A DNA stretch of 16,061 nt from Bacillota bacterium. Its GTDB lineage: Bacteria > Bacillota > Bacilli > Bacillales > Cytobacillaceae. Both the position numbers and the translations under genes were made by a program. How positions within the stretch are numbered: position 1 is the stretch's first letter; every line of letters begins with the position of its first letter. Below the pieces are notes generated by a model. The model ran no database searches, was not told the DNA's origin, and saw only the letters and a list, made by a program, of their open reading frames with translations. The stretch is taken from positions 1 to 16,061 of the forward strand of contig JAEWDX010000082.1 of NCBI GenBank assembly GCA_023389895.1, written 5' to 3'. Positions 1 through 7,766 of the stretch are shown here, one piece after another.

Positions 1-35
1 CTCTTACTTCCCCTTATTCTACTATAGAAAAACAC

Positions 36-64
36 TTTATAAGAAGTAGAAAACCTAATGACAT
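36..64 (-). promoter_or_regulatory. Candidate vegetative promoter for the gene beyond the left edge
   Basis: On the minus strand ATGTCA (59-64) is followed after 17 nt by TATAAA (36-41), a fair sigma-A match (4/6 and 5/6). It lies just downstream of the spoVE terminator and points out of the window. A purine-rich AAGGGG stretch at about 12-17 could be the ribosome binding site of the next gene, which in relatives is murG. That gene is not visible, so the target is inferred. Confidence 0.35.
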
Positions 65-72
65 AAAAATGT

Positions 73-101
73 AATAAAAAAAACAACCCTGAAAACAGGG
101 C
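73..101 (-). terminator. Rho-independent terminator after spoVE
   Basis: Read on the minus strand, CCCTG (96-100) pairs with CAGGG (87-91) around a TTTT loop, followed by TTG and a run of eight T. It starts 8 nt past the spoVE stop codon. The stem is short (5 bp), but the U-tract is strong. It marks the end of the mra operon inside this window. Confidence 0.7.
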
Positions 102-108
102 CTAAATG

Positions 109-1209
109 TTAAAAACGCGAATAGCGACTTATATTTAATAATACCCCGATTGCTAATAGCATAAGTGTGAGAGATGAGCCTCCATAACTTAGAAATGGAA
201 GAGTAATTCCTGTTACAGGCATCAGCCCAATCACAACGCCAATATTAATCATCACTTGAATAGCGATCATCGCCACAATCCCAACCGCTAACAGGCTTCC
301 AAAAAGGTCTGGAGCCCCTAAGGCAATTCGAATCCCTCTCCAAAGTAATAATGCAAATAATAAGATGACAAAAGAACCACCGATAAACCCAAGCTCCTCA
401 GAAAGAATCGCAAAAATAAAATCAGTTTGTGGCTCTGGAAGATAGAAAAATTTCTGCCTGCTTTGACCGAGCCCTAATCCTAATAATCCACCTGGACCAA
501 TTGCATATAGCGATTGAATGATCTGAAATCCGCTTCCAAGTGGATCCTCCCATGGATCTAAAAAAGAAGTGATTCTTTTCATTCTGTATGGTGCGGAAAG
601 GATCAATCCAGCGAAGCCTACTAATCCGAGTAAGCCAAGGCTGACAAAATGACTAATTCTCGCACCAGAAATAAAGATCATCACAATGGATGTTCCAACC
701 ATTACCGTTCCCGTTCCAAGGTCTGGCTGAAGCATAATAAAACCAAATGCTAAGAAAACGATTCCTAATGCTGGTAAAAGCCCTTTTCTAAATGAGGTAA
801 TGAGCTTTTGCCGCTCGGAGAGATATTTTGCCAAAAATACAATCATCGCTATTTTCATAAACTCAGAAGGCTGAATCGAAAAAGCCCCAATGCCGATCCA
901 ACTTCTTGAACCATTCCGCACGATACCAATTCCCGGGATAAGTACTAAGACTAAGAGGATAAAGCAAGCGATAATAATGATCTTTGCCCAAGATCTCCAT
1001 GTCCAGTAATCGATATTCATAATAAAGAATAAGGCGACAATACCAACAACCGCAAACAACATTTGCCTTTTCGCAAAGAAAAAAGAGTCATTAAATTTAT
1101 ACTCCGCCCAAATTGCACTCGCACTGTAAACCATCGTTAGCCCAACCGCAAGCAAAGTTAAAGTAACAATAATTAGGATAAAATCCGGAGTCGTTCTTTT
1201 CGTTGGCAA
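109..1209 (-). CDS. spoVE: SpoVE, SEDS-family glycosyltransferase for spore cortex
   Basis: This is a polytopic membrane protein of 366 aa, the same length class as B. subtilis SpoVE, to which the whole sequence is closely similar. SEDS proteins (SpoVE, FtsW, RodA) polymerise lipid II into glycan strands; SpoVE works with the transpeptidase SpoVD in the mother cell to build the cortex. Visible family motifs are NGSRSWIG at 99-106, QPSEFMK at 113-119, PEPQTDFIFA at 258-267 with the family's conserved Asp at 263, and GITLPFLSYGGSS at 334-346. About ten hydrophobic segments span the protein. The start is TTG, chosen because GAGGTG lies 8 nt upstream (1218-1223) and the N-terminus aligns with B. 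subtilis SpoVE. It is separated from murD by 114 nt that contain a sigma-E-like promoter, which favours SpoVE over the paralogue FtsW. Confidence 0.95.
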   Translation of the reverse strand: MPTKRTTPDFILIIVTLTLLAVGLTMVYSASAIWAEYKFNDSFFFAKRQMLFAVVGIVALFFIMNIDYWTWRSWAKIIIIACFILLVLVLIPGIGIVRNGSRSWIGIGAFSIQPSEFMKIAMIVFLAKYLSERQKLITSFRKGLLPALGIVFLAFGFIMLQPDLGTGTVMVGTSIVMIFISGARISHFVSLGLLGLVGFAGLILSAPYRMKRITSFLDPWEDPLGSGFQIIQSLYAIGPGGLLGLGLGQSRQKFFYLPEPQTDFIFAILSEELGFIGGSFVILLFALLLWRGIRIALGAPDLFGSLLAVGIVAMIAIQVMINIGVVIGLMPVTGITLPFLSYGGSSLTLMLLAIGVLLNISRYSRF

Positions 1210-1254
1210 CTTTACAACACCTCGAATGCAAGTTTTTAGGCTTAAGAAAAGAAA

Positions 1255-1283
1255 GTTGTATTCACATATGCAGAAAATATGAT
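1255..1283 (-). promoter_or_regulatory. Sigma-E-type promoter upstream of spoVE
   Basis: The minus strand reads ATCATATT (1276-1283), 13 nt, then AATACAAC (1255-1262). The -35 contains TCATATT, a full match to the mother-cell sigma-E element KMATATT; the -10 matches CATACAHT at 6 of 8 positions. Predicted transcription start is near 1247, leaving a leader of about 38 nt with the GAGGTG ribosome site. B. subtilis spoVE is known to be sigma-E dependent, so position and function agree. Confidence 0.65.
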
Positions 1284-1323
1284 GACTCCTAGTTAGTTTT
1301 TCTTTTATCCTTTAGTCCAAGCC

Positions 1324-2676
1324 CTATTTAAGCATATGCACCGCTTGAATAAAAATGTCTCCCCTAACTTCAAAAGTTTTATATTGATCCCAGCTTGCAC
1401 ATGCAGGGGACAATAGAACAATATCGCCAGGCTTCGATAACTGATAAGCAACGGGAACAGCTTTTTCCACATTATCGACATGCTCAATTACTTTTATTCC
1501 TGCCTCACTAGCGACTCTTTCAATTTTATGAGCGGTTTGGCCAAATGTAATCACTGCCTTTACATTCTTCAAGAATGGAATCAGCTCATCAAATTCATTG
1601 CCGCGATCCAAGCCGCCTGCTAATAAAATAATGGGTTCATTGAAGGCAGTAAGCGCCATTTCTGTAGCCAGTATATTCGTTGCCTTTGAATCATTATAAA
1701 ATTTCCGCTCCTTGTACTCACGGATAAATTGCAGGCGATGCCTCACACCCGTAAATGTCGTCAATACTTTAAAAATGGCAACATTATCAACACCTGATAA
1801 TTTAGCAGCTGCAATGGTAGATAAGATATTCTCTAAATTATGAACCCCTGGTAATGCAATATCCTTCATTGCAATGACCTTTTCCGTACGAAAATAAATC
1901 CAACCATCCTTAATATATGCACCGCCCTCAACAACCCTCTTCGTGGAAAATGGGATGAGCTGGGCATTTGATTGAGAGGCAACTTCCATTACTTCGGCTT
2001 GGTCAGCATTCACGATAAAAAACTCATCACTCGTTTGATTTTTTGTAATATTTGCTTTTGCTTTAACATACTCTTTTTTTGTGCCATGATAATCAAGATG
2101 TGCATCATATAAATTCGTTAAGATCGCAATTTTCGGATTAAACTTTTCAATCCCTAATAATTGAAAAGAAGAAAGCTCAATGACGATCATATTATCTTCC
2201 GTCGCTTCCTGTGCTACCTCGGATGCAACTGTTCCGATATTTCCAGCAATAAGAGGAAGCTTTTCATCCATTTTTAATATTTCATAAATAAGCATCGTTG
2301 TTGTCGTTTTCCCATTTGTTCCAGTGATCGCAATAAATGGTGATTCAGAAATTTGATAAGCAAGTTCAATCTCAGTTATGACGGGAATGCCCTTTTCGAT
2401 CGCACCATTAACTAGCGGATTTCCATAAAGTATCCCTGGGTTTTTCACGATTAATTCAAAGCCTTCATCAAGCAATTCAATCGGATGATCTCCACAAATA
2501 ACAGTCATCCCTTGCTCAAGTAGACCCTGTGCCTCAATATTCTCCGCTAATGGCTTATAATCATTAACGGTGACAAACGCTCCTAATTTATGTAAAAGAG
2601 ATGCTGCTGCAACTCCACTTTTCGCCAAACCTAAGACAAGCACTTTTTTATGAAAATAGTCATTGACCTGTTTCAC
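1324..2676 (-). CDS. murD: MurD, UDP-N-acetylmuramoyl-L-alanine--D-glutamate ligase
   Basis: This cytoplasmic ATP-dependent ligase adds D-glutamate to UDP-MurNAc-L-Ala, the second step of the stem peptide. At 450 aa it has the family's usual length. The N-terminal Rossmann-like domain begins at KVLVLGLAKSG (11-21). The ATP P-loop ITGTNGKTTT is at 117-126 (Lys123), a central ELSSFQL segment follows, and the C-terminal domain contains FYNDSKATN and ends with LLSPACASWDQY-type sequence typical of MurD. The start codon is GTG and directly abuts the mraY stop (TAG then GTG). GAGGTG at 2686-2691, inside the mraY coding end, gives a 9-nt spacing, so translation is probably coupled to mraY. Confidence 0.95.
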   Translation of the reverse strand: MKQVNDYFHKKVLVLGLAKSGVAAASLLHKLGAFVTVNDYKPLAENIEAQGLLEQGMTVICGDHPIELLDEGFELIVKNPGILYGNPLVNGAIEKGIPVITEIELAYQISESPFIAITGTNGKTTTTMLIYEILKMDEKLPLIAGNIGTVASEVAQEATEDNMIVIELSSFQLLGIEKFNPKIAILTNLYDAHLDYHGTKKEYVKAKANITKNQTSDEFFIVNADQAEVMEVASQSNAQLIPFSTKRVVEGGAYIKDGWIYFRTEKVIAMKDIALPGVHNLENILSTIAAAKLSGVDNVAIFKVLTTFTGVRHRLQFIREYKERKFYNDSKATNILATEMALTAFNEPIILLAGGLDRGNEFDELIPFLKNVKAVITFGQTAHKIERVASEAGIKVIEHVDNVEKAVPVAYQLSKPGDIVLLSPACASWDQYKTFEVRGDIFIQAVHMLK

Positions 2677-3651
2677 CTACAACCACACCTCGATGTAAAT
2701 TCCAAGTATCGCAAACAATAAACCAACTGTCCAAAACGTTACTACAACCCGCCATTCCGACCATCCTACAAGCTCATAATGATGATGCAGTGGACTCATC
2801 TTAAAAATTCGCTTACCTGTTGTTTTAAATGATATTACTTGTAAAATAACTGACAATGTTTCAATAACGAAAACACCACCAATGATTAACAAAATAAATT
2901 CAAGCTTTGTTAAAATCGCGATAGCGGCAATCGCTCCACCTAATGCAAGCGACCCGGTATCACCCATAAAAACCTTTGCTGGATGTGCATTAAAGACAAG
3001 AAATCCTAAAACAGCTCCTGAAACAGCCACGGAAAAAATCGAAATTTCAAACTGTGATAAACTCCATGCTAAAACAGCAAACGCGCCAAATGCGATGGCA
3101 GCTGTTCCAGACAGGAGGCCATCTAACCCATCTGTAAGATTGACTGCATTTGAAAATCCTACAAGCCAGAAAATGATAAAAAAGACGTACATCCATCCTA
3201 AATCAAAGGAATAATCAATGATTGGAATATGTATGACGGTTGAAAAATCACTTTGCACAATCATAAAATAAACAATGACAGAAATGATGATTTGCCCAAG
3301 TAATTTTTGCTTAGATGTTAAGCCAAGATTTCGTTTTAAGGCGACTTTAATAAAATCATCCAAAAAACCTAATAAACCAAAGCCGAGCGTAACAAATAAC
3401 AGTAAATATGTTTTCATTGTCGGCTCTGAAAATTTCCCTGTCATCACAAGTGTCGTGATTGTAATCGAAAGGAGAATCATCACTCCTCCCATCGTTGGTG
3501 TCCCTGATTTCTTCAGATGCGACTTCGGCCCTTCATCGCGAATACTTTGTCCAAACTTCAATCTTCTTAAGAAAGGGATAGTAATTGGTGAGAGCAAAAC
3601 GGTAACTAAGAAGCCCATTATTATTGTGAATAAAATTACTTTTTCCATCAT
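2677..3651 (-). CDS. mraY: MraY, phospho-N-acetylmuramoyl-pentapeptide transferase
   Basis: This integral membrane enzyme transfers phospho-MurNAc-pentapeptide from UDP to undecaprenyl phosphate, making lipid I. The 324 aa equal the B. subtilis length, and about ten hydrophobic helices are visible. Family signatures are GFLDDFIKV (95-103) with the Asp98-Asp99 pair, NLTDGLDGLL (171-180), FMGDTGS (228-234) with Asp231, and the HHH motif at 289-291 near the C-terminus. The start is a double ATG (ATGATG). I chose the first, which overlaps the stop of the upstream orphan gene by 4 nt (ATGA) and aligns with the ML start of B. subtilis. GGGAGG at 3659-3664 is the ribosome site. Confidence 0.96.
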   Translation of the reverse strand: MMEKVILFTIIMGFLVTVLLSPITIPFLRRLKFGQSIRDEGPKSHLKKSGTPTMGGVMILLSITITTLVMTGKFSEPTMKTYLLLFVTLGFGLLGFLDDFIKVALKRNLGLTSKQKLLGQIIISVIVYFMIVQSDFSTVIHIPIIDYSFDLGWMYVFFIIFWLVGFSNAVNLTDGLDGLLSGTAAIAFGAFAVLAWSLSQFEISIFSVAVSGAVLGFLVFNAHPAKVFMGDTGSLALGGAIAAIAILTKLEFILLIIGGVFVIETLSVILQVISFKTTGKRIFKMSPLHHHYELVGWSEWRVVVTFWTVGLLFAILGIYIEVWL

Positions 3652-4109
3652 TTCGCTCCCTCCCTTCCTTGCTGGAGCAATCCATTCATTTTCGCGATTT
3701 TTTCAAGGTTTACAGCAATATCATATGTTGATGTATTTTCTTTTAGACAGCTTTCCTTTAAAAAAAGGAAATTTGTTAGTTCATCTTCTTTATTATTTGT
3801 TGCATTTATTTTTTCTATATATAGCTCCATCATGTCCTTTAAACCTTTCAATAAGTCATTTGTCAAAAATAAGGGAAAATGATTTGGTGTATAGAGTGGA
3901 ATTTCCACGTTTTCGTCCCAAAGAGCAGCAATTGCCCCATTTTCAATTGCTTTCTTTAACTCTCCAGAATGCTCAGCAAGCGGAATGTAAATTCCTTTAT
4001 ACTGAGCTGTATTTGCAGAGGTTGCGACCGTATGAAAAAAAAGCTCTTGTAGCTGTATTCCTCTTTTATGCGGAAACAGTTTCGCTAAATCACCATACGT
4101 TAGAAACAT
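3648..4109 (-). CDS. Orphan MurF N-terminal-domain-like protein at the murF position
   Basis: The 153-aa product has no assigned function that I know of. Residues about 25-100 resemble the first (UDP-sugar-binding) domain of MurF: VATSANT corresponds to the family's VATDTR, GIYIPLAE to LFIPLKGE, ENGAIAALWDENV to a GVAAVLWD-type segment, and LFLTNDLLKGLKDM to the VDDTLTALQQL segment. The DSR-type residues and the DGH-type motif expected for substrate binding are absent. There is no P-loop, central domain or C-terminal domain. The rest (100-153) is charged and probably helical. It looks like a working gene: GAGGAG (4118-4123) lies 8 nt before the ATG, the start is 1 nt from the murE stop, and its stop overlaps mraY by 4 nt. 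In many bacteria murF occupies exactly this slot. It may be a vestige of murF kept as a non-catalytic domain; a decaying pseudogene is the alternative. Confidence 0.75.
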   Translation of the reverse strand: MFLTYGDLAKLFPHKRGIQLQELFFHTVATSANTAQYKGIYIPLAEHSGELKKAIENGAIAALWDENVEIPLYTPNHFPLFLTNDLLKGLKDMMELYIEKINATNNKEDELTNFLFLKESCLKENTSTYDIAVNLEKIAKMNGLLQQGREGAK

Positions 4110-4110
4110 G

Positions 4111-5571
4111 CTATCGCTCCTCTATCGCTGCTTTTGCAACTTTGCGATCATCAAAATCAATGATTTGATTGCCAATTAACTGATAGGTTTCATGACCTTT
4201 CCCAGCAATCAAAATGATATCATCTTCCTTTGCGGCGTTAACTGCATAATGAATAGCCACTTTGCGGTCCATAATCAATTTATATTGTTTGCCAATAACA
4301 CCAGCTTCCATATCCTTTAAAATTGCCAGTGGATCCTCACTTCTTGGATTATCAGATGTAAAAATAGGATCAGTACTATATTTACAAGCTATTTCGGCCA
4401 TTAATGGCCGCTTTGACCGATCCCTATCCCCACCACAACCAACAATGACGAATACTCTTTTTTCAGCAAATTGCTTTACTGTTTTTAATGCATTTTCTAA
4501 ACTATCTGGAGTATGAGCATAATCTACGATGACGGTAAAATTCTGTCCACCATTTACCGTTTCGAAGCGACCAGAGATCCCTTCAACTTCAGCAATCGAT
4601 TGAATAATCCGCTGAATTGGAATTCCAGAAACAATTCCTGCGCATATCCCAGCCAGCACATTATAAACATTAAATTTTCCAATAAGCTTCATTGAAACAG
4701 GCACATTTCCGAAAGGGCTACATAATTCAAAGGTTATTCCTGAGGCTGATAATTGAAGATTCCTCGCTTGAATATCTGCCTTACTTTCGATGCCATATGT
4801 TAAAACATGAGCGGCAGTCGATTTCACATACTGCTTTGCTGCTGGATCATCCATGTTTAAAATAGCATATTTCGGACTTTTATGAGAAAATGCGCTACCA
4901 AGCTGAGAAAATAAAAGCCCCTTTGCCTGTCGATATTCTTCCATTGTTTTATGATAATCCAAATGATCCTGAGTTAAATTCGTAAAAATGGCAACATCAA
5001 AATCACAACCGTGAACCCGACCCTCATCGAGAGCATGTGAAGAAACTTCCATCACAGTAGATTGTACACCTGCATCAACCATTTGTTTAAAATAGTACTG
5101 CAAAGTTAAACTTTCAGGTGTTGTGTTTTTAACCTGAAATTGCTTCTCAGCCATTTTCATATACATCGTACCAATTAGACCTGTTTTTCTACCTGCATCT
5201 GAGAGAATTTTTTCAATAACATGGCTCGTCGTTGTTTTTCCATTTGTTCCAGTCACACCAATTAAATATAGCTTCTTGCTCGGCTGTGCATAAAAAGCAT
5301 CTGCAATAACAGCCATTGCTCTTTTTGTATCTGAAACGATAATAACAGGAACTGGGAGGTTTAATTTTTTTTCAGAAATAATCGCAACTGCGCCCTTTTC
5401 CACAGCAGCTTCAGCATAATCATGGCCGTCAACAGTGAAACCTTTAATACAAATAAATAGGCTCCCCTGCTTAACATGGCGGCTATCATTTTCAATTGAA
5501 ATAATTGTTTGGTCTTCTTTAGAAAAAGGCATATGTGGCTGCAAATAATGCAAGAGCGTATGTAATTTCAT
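4111..5571 (-). CDS. murE: MurE, UDP-MurNAc-tripeptide synthetase (meso-diaminopimelate-adding)
   Basis: This cytoplasmic ligase adds the third stem-peptide residue to UDP-MurNAc-L-Ala-D-Glu. It has 486 aa from the chosen start. All three Mur ligase domains are visible. The N-domain has NDSRHVKQGSLFI (28-40) and DGHDY (48-52); the ATP domain has the P-loop VTGTNGKTTT (106-115, Lys112) and SSHAL (177-181); the C-domain has DYAHTPDSL (350-358), GGDRDRSKRP and GKGHE (457-461). The DNPR motif at 407-410 marks the meso-diaminopimelate type rather than lysine. The frame stays open upstream to an ATG at 5667, but that start has no ribosome site, whereas GAGGGG (5584-5589) precedes the ATG at 5571 and MKLHTLLHYL matches B. 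subtilis MurE. I see no convincing promoter in the 159 nt after spoVD, so expression is probably from the upstream operon promoters. Confidence 0.95.
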   Translation of the reverse strand: MKLHTLLHYLQPHMPFSKEDQTIISIENDSRHVKQGSLFICIKGFTVDGHDYAEAAVEKGAVAIISEKKLNLPVPVIIVSDTKRAMAVIADAFYAQPSKKLYLIGVTGTNGKTTTSHVIEKILSDAGRKTGLIGTMYMKMAEKQFQVKNTTPESLTLQYYFKQMVDAGVQSTVMEVSSHALDEGRVHGCDFDVAIFTNLTQDHLDYHKTMEEYRQAKGLLFSQLGSAFSHKSPKYAILNMDDPAAKQYVKSTAAHVLTYGIESKADIQARNLQLSASGITFELCSPFGNVPVSMKLIGKFNVYNVLAGICAGIVSGIPIQRIIQSIAEVEGISGRFETVNGGQNFTVIVDYAHTPDSLENALKTVKQFAEKRVFVIVGCGGDRDRSKRPLMAEIACKYSTDPIFTSDNPRSEDPLAILKDMEAGVIGKQYKLIMDRKVAIHYAVNAAKEDDIILIAGKGHETYQLIGNQIIDFDDRKVAKAAIEER

Positions 5572-5730
5572 TTTACATTCAATCCCCTCACTAAATGATT
5601 TACAACTCATTAAAGCGGAAACGTCTCTTGTATTTTTTAAACAGCCAAAAATCATTGCGATTTTCATTTTACATGAAAACGAGAGTTTTAGCTATTTGTT
5701 TATTAGACTATTAATTGGAAAAATATGTTC

Positions 5731-7650
5731 TTATTGTTGTTTATCAAAATATAGTCTAATTGTCGAGCCTTCCTTTAATTTAACACCAGGCTCTGGAGTT
5801 TGCTTTACAACAATATCGCCGACTCCACTTGCATCAATCTTTAAATTAATTAATAATTCGCCTAGCTCTACTTTTGAAATTCCGACTAAATCAGGAACTT
5901 CGACCATGGGGGTATCATTCCATTTCATCTTTTTCGTGATTTGCCCTGTTCTTGGCGGAACTCCCATTGTTCTTAAGCTATCTTCCATAATGTTTCCTAC
6001 GATCGGTGCTGCAACAACACCACCAAATTGCACGGTCCCTTTTGGATTATCAACCGCAACATAAACAACAAGCTCAGGATCATCTGCCGGAGCAAAACCA
6101 ATAAATGAAACGATATGGTTGTTTTCTAAATACCTTCCACCTTGAGCTTTTTGGGCTGTTCCTGTTTTCCCACCAACTCGATACCCTTCAACAAATGCAT
6201 TTCCTCCCGTTCCTTGTGCGACAACACTTTCAAGTACATATCTAATCTTATCGGATGTTTCTTTAGAAATGACATTTCTTTTTGTTGAAGGTGTTTTGCG
6301 CATCACGATTTCACCAGTTCGTGGATCAATCAATTCTTTTGCAACATATGGTGTATACAAGGTTCCACCATTAATCGCTGCCGATAAGGCTGCAACTTGT
6401 TGAATGGGTGTCACAGATACTCCCTGTCCGAATGCCGTTGTTGCCTGCTCAACTGGGCCAACTCTATCGAGATTGAAGAGAATCCCCTTTCCCTCCCCTT
6501 GCAAATCAATCCCAGTCTTTTCTCCAAAGCCAAAATCATGAATATATTTAAATAATGTTTCTTTTCCTAGCCTTTCACCTAATTCAACAAAGCCGGGGTT
6601 ACAGGAATTTTGAACAACTTCAAGGAAAGACTGACTCCCATGTCCTCCCCTTTTCCAGCATCTTAGTCTCGAACCACCAACTTTAACATAGCCTGGATCA
6701 TGAAAATGATCTTTTTCCAAATTAACTTTTCCTTCTTCTAATGCGGCAGCCAAAGTAATAATTTTGAAAGTGGATCCTGGCTCAAAAGTACTCCAAATTG
6801 GGAGATTACGATTATAAACTTCTGGAGATACATGTTGAAAATTAGCCGGATCAAAATTCGGCCTACTCGACATCGCAAGTATTTCTCCGTTATTCGGATT
6901 CATTGCAATAGCGATAATCCCATCTGGATTATAGGCTATTTGCGCATTATCCAATTCTCTTTCGACAATTGTTTGAATCTTCGAATCGATTGTCAATTTT
7001 AAATCTAAGCCATCAATAGGCGGAGCGTAGTCATCTGCCATATCATTCATTCGTTCGCCTTTTGCATTTGCATAAAATTTAACAGAGCCTTTTTCGCCAC
7101 TAAGCTCTTTATCATAATATAGCTCTAATCCCATTAATCCTTGATTATCAATCCCAGCAAAACCAAGCACATGGGATAAATAATTACCAAATGGATAATA
7201 TCGTTTAGAATCCTCGCCAATATATACACCAGCAATATTCAATGCTCTAATTTCCTTTGCTTTTTCGTGGGAGATTTTTCTTCCACCTGTTATTCTTACA
7301 TCCTTCTCATTTGAAGTGATTTCCTTATATAGTTTTTCTTTTGCAACATTTAAAATGGCAGCTAGCTTTTCTGCTGTATCTGTCGCATCTTTAATTTGAC
7401 GAGGAACAACATAAACTGTTGGTGCACTTATATTCGTTGCAAGTGCAACCCCATTCCTGTCAACGATTTGACCACGTTCCGGCTCAAAAGGAATATCCCT
7501 GCTCCATAATTCTCTTGCACCATCAGTTAAAACTGAACCTAAAAAAAATTGCACATACCCAAGGCGTAAATCAATAATAAAGAAAATTAATACACCAACA
7601 ATTAACGCAGCAGTTAATCGCTTTCTAACAGTTACATTTGAAACACGCAT
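5731..7650 (-). CDS. spoVD: SpoVD, sporulation-specific class B penicillin-binding protein
   Basis: This transpeptidase crosslinks spore cortex peptidoglycan on the outer forespore membrane with SpoVE. It has 639 aa, close to the B. subtilis length. One N-terminal membrane anchor lies at about 13-33, followed by the PBP dimerisation domain with RGQIVDRNG (59-67). The transpeptidase domain has STFK (293-296, catalytic Ser293), SCN (349-351) and KTG (495-497). One PASTA domain occupies about 581-637. Cys331 and Cys350 correspond to the SpoVD pair that can form a disulfide opened by StoA, which separates this protein from the neighbouring PBP2B. The start is ATG with TAAGGAGG (7662-7669) 11 nt upstream. 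A 116-nt gap to pbpB holds a sigma-E-like promoter and an inverted repeat covering the ribosome site. Confidence 0.96.
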   Translation of the reverse strand: MRVSNVTVRKRLTAALIVGVLIFFIIDLRLGYVQFFLGSVLTDGARELWSRDIPFEPERGQIVDRNGVALATNISAPTVYVVPRQIKDATDTAEKLAAILNVAKEKLYKEITSNEKDVRITGGRKISHEKAKEIRALNIAGVYIGEDSKRYYPFGNYLSHVLGFAGIDNQGLMGLELYYDKELSGEKGSVKFYANAKGERMNDMADDYAPPIDGLDLKLTIDSKIQTIVERELDNAQIAYNPDGIIAIAMNPNNGEILAMSSRPNFDPANFQHVSPEVYNRNLPIWSTFEPGSTFKIITLAAALEEGKVNLEKDHFHDPGYVKVGGSRLRCWKRGGHGSQSFLEVVQNSCNPGFVELGERLGKETLFKYIHDFGFGEKTGIDLQGEGKGILFNLDRVGPVEQATTAFGQGVSVTPIQQVAALSAAINGGTLYTPYVAKELIDPRTGEIVMRKTPSTKRNVISKETSDKIRYVLESVVAQGTGGNAFVEGYRVGGKTGTAQKAQGGRYLENNHIVSFIGFAPADDPELVVYVAVDNPKGTVQFGGVVAAPIVGNIMEDSLRTMGVPPRTGQITKKMKWNDTPMVEVPDLVGISKVELGELLINLKIDASGVGDIVVKQTPEPGVKLKEGSTIRLYFDKQQ

Positions 7651-7661
7651 ATAAGAACGAA

Positions 7662-7734
7662 CCTCCTTAGATTATGGCTCGTTCCAATATATGCTTGTAC
7701 GCATGCGAATAGAATACAGAAATGCCTAAGGAAA
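7662..7734 (-). promoter_or_regulatory. Inverted repeat that could mask the spoVD ribosome binding site in read-through mRNA
   Basis: In RNA from the minus strand, UUUCCUUAG (7726-7734) can pair with CUAAGGAGG (7662-7670): seven Watson-Crick pairs plus two G-U pairs, and the outer side may extend by a G-U and an A-U. The 3' arm covers the whole spoVD Shine-Dalgarno sequence. The 5' arm lies upstream of the predicted sigma-E start (about 7679), so only transcripts entering from pbpB would carry it. The loop is long (about 55 nt). The base pairing is seen in the sequence; the regulatory role is inferred. Confidence 0.4.
7686..7715 (-). promoter_or_regulatory. Candidate sigma-E promoter upstream of spoVD
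   Basis: The minus strand reads ATTCTATT (7708-7715), 14 nt, then CATATATT (7686-7693). The -10 matches sigma-E CATACAHT at 7 of 8 positions; the -35 matches KMATATT at 5 of 7. Predicted start is near 7679, giving a leader of about 29 nt with the strong TAAGGAGG site. B. subtilis spoVD is known to have a sigma-E promoter in this position. Confidence 0.5.
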
Positions 7735-7766
7735 CTGCGCATACGTGATGAGCTGAAGCGATAAGC

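Noticed and set aside
3275..4168. A 297-codon plus-strand open frame opposite mraY, the orphan gene and the end of murE
   Set aside because: It is the reverse of well-supported genes, its product resembles no family I know, and it crosses three gene boundaries. It is a shadow of the minus-strand genes.
5572..5667. N-terminal extension of MurE by 32 residues from an upstream ATG
   Set aside because: There is no ribosome site before 5667. The start at 5571 has GAGGGG upstream and the N-terminus conserved in MurE.
5572..5730. Possible separate promoter for murE in the spoVD-murE gap
   Set aside because: No pair of -35 and -10 elements with proper spacing is convincing on the minus strand.
7700..7707. 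Perfect palindrome CGCATGCG between the spoVD sigma-E elements
   Set aside because: Eight bases is too short to claim an operator without conservation data; it lies in the promoter spacer and may be chance.
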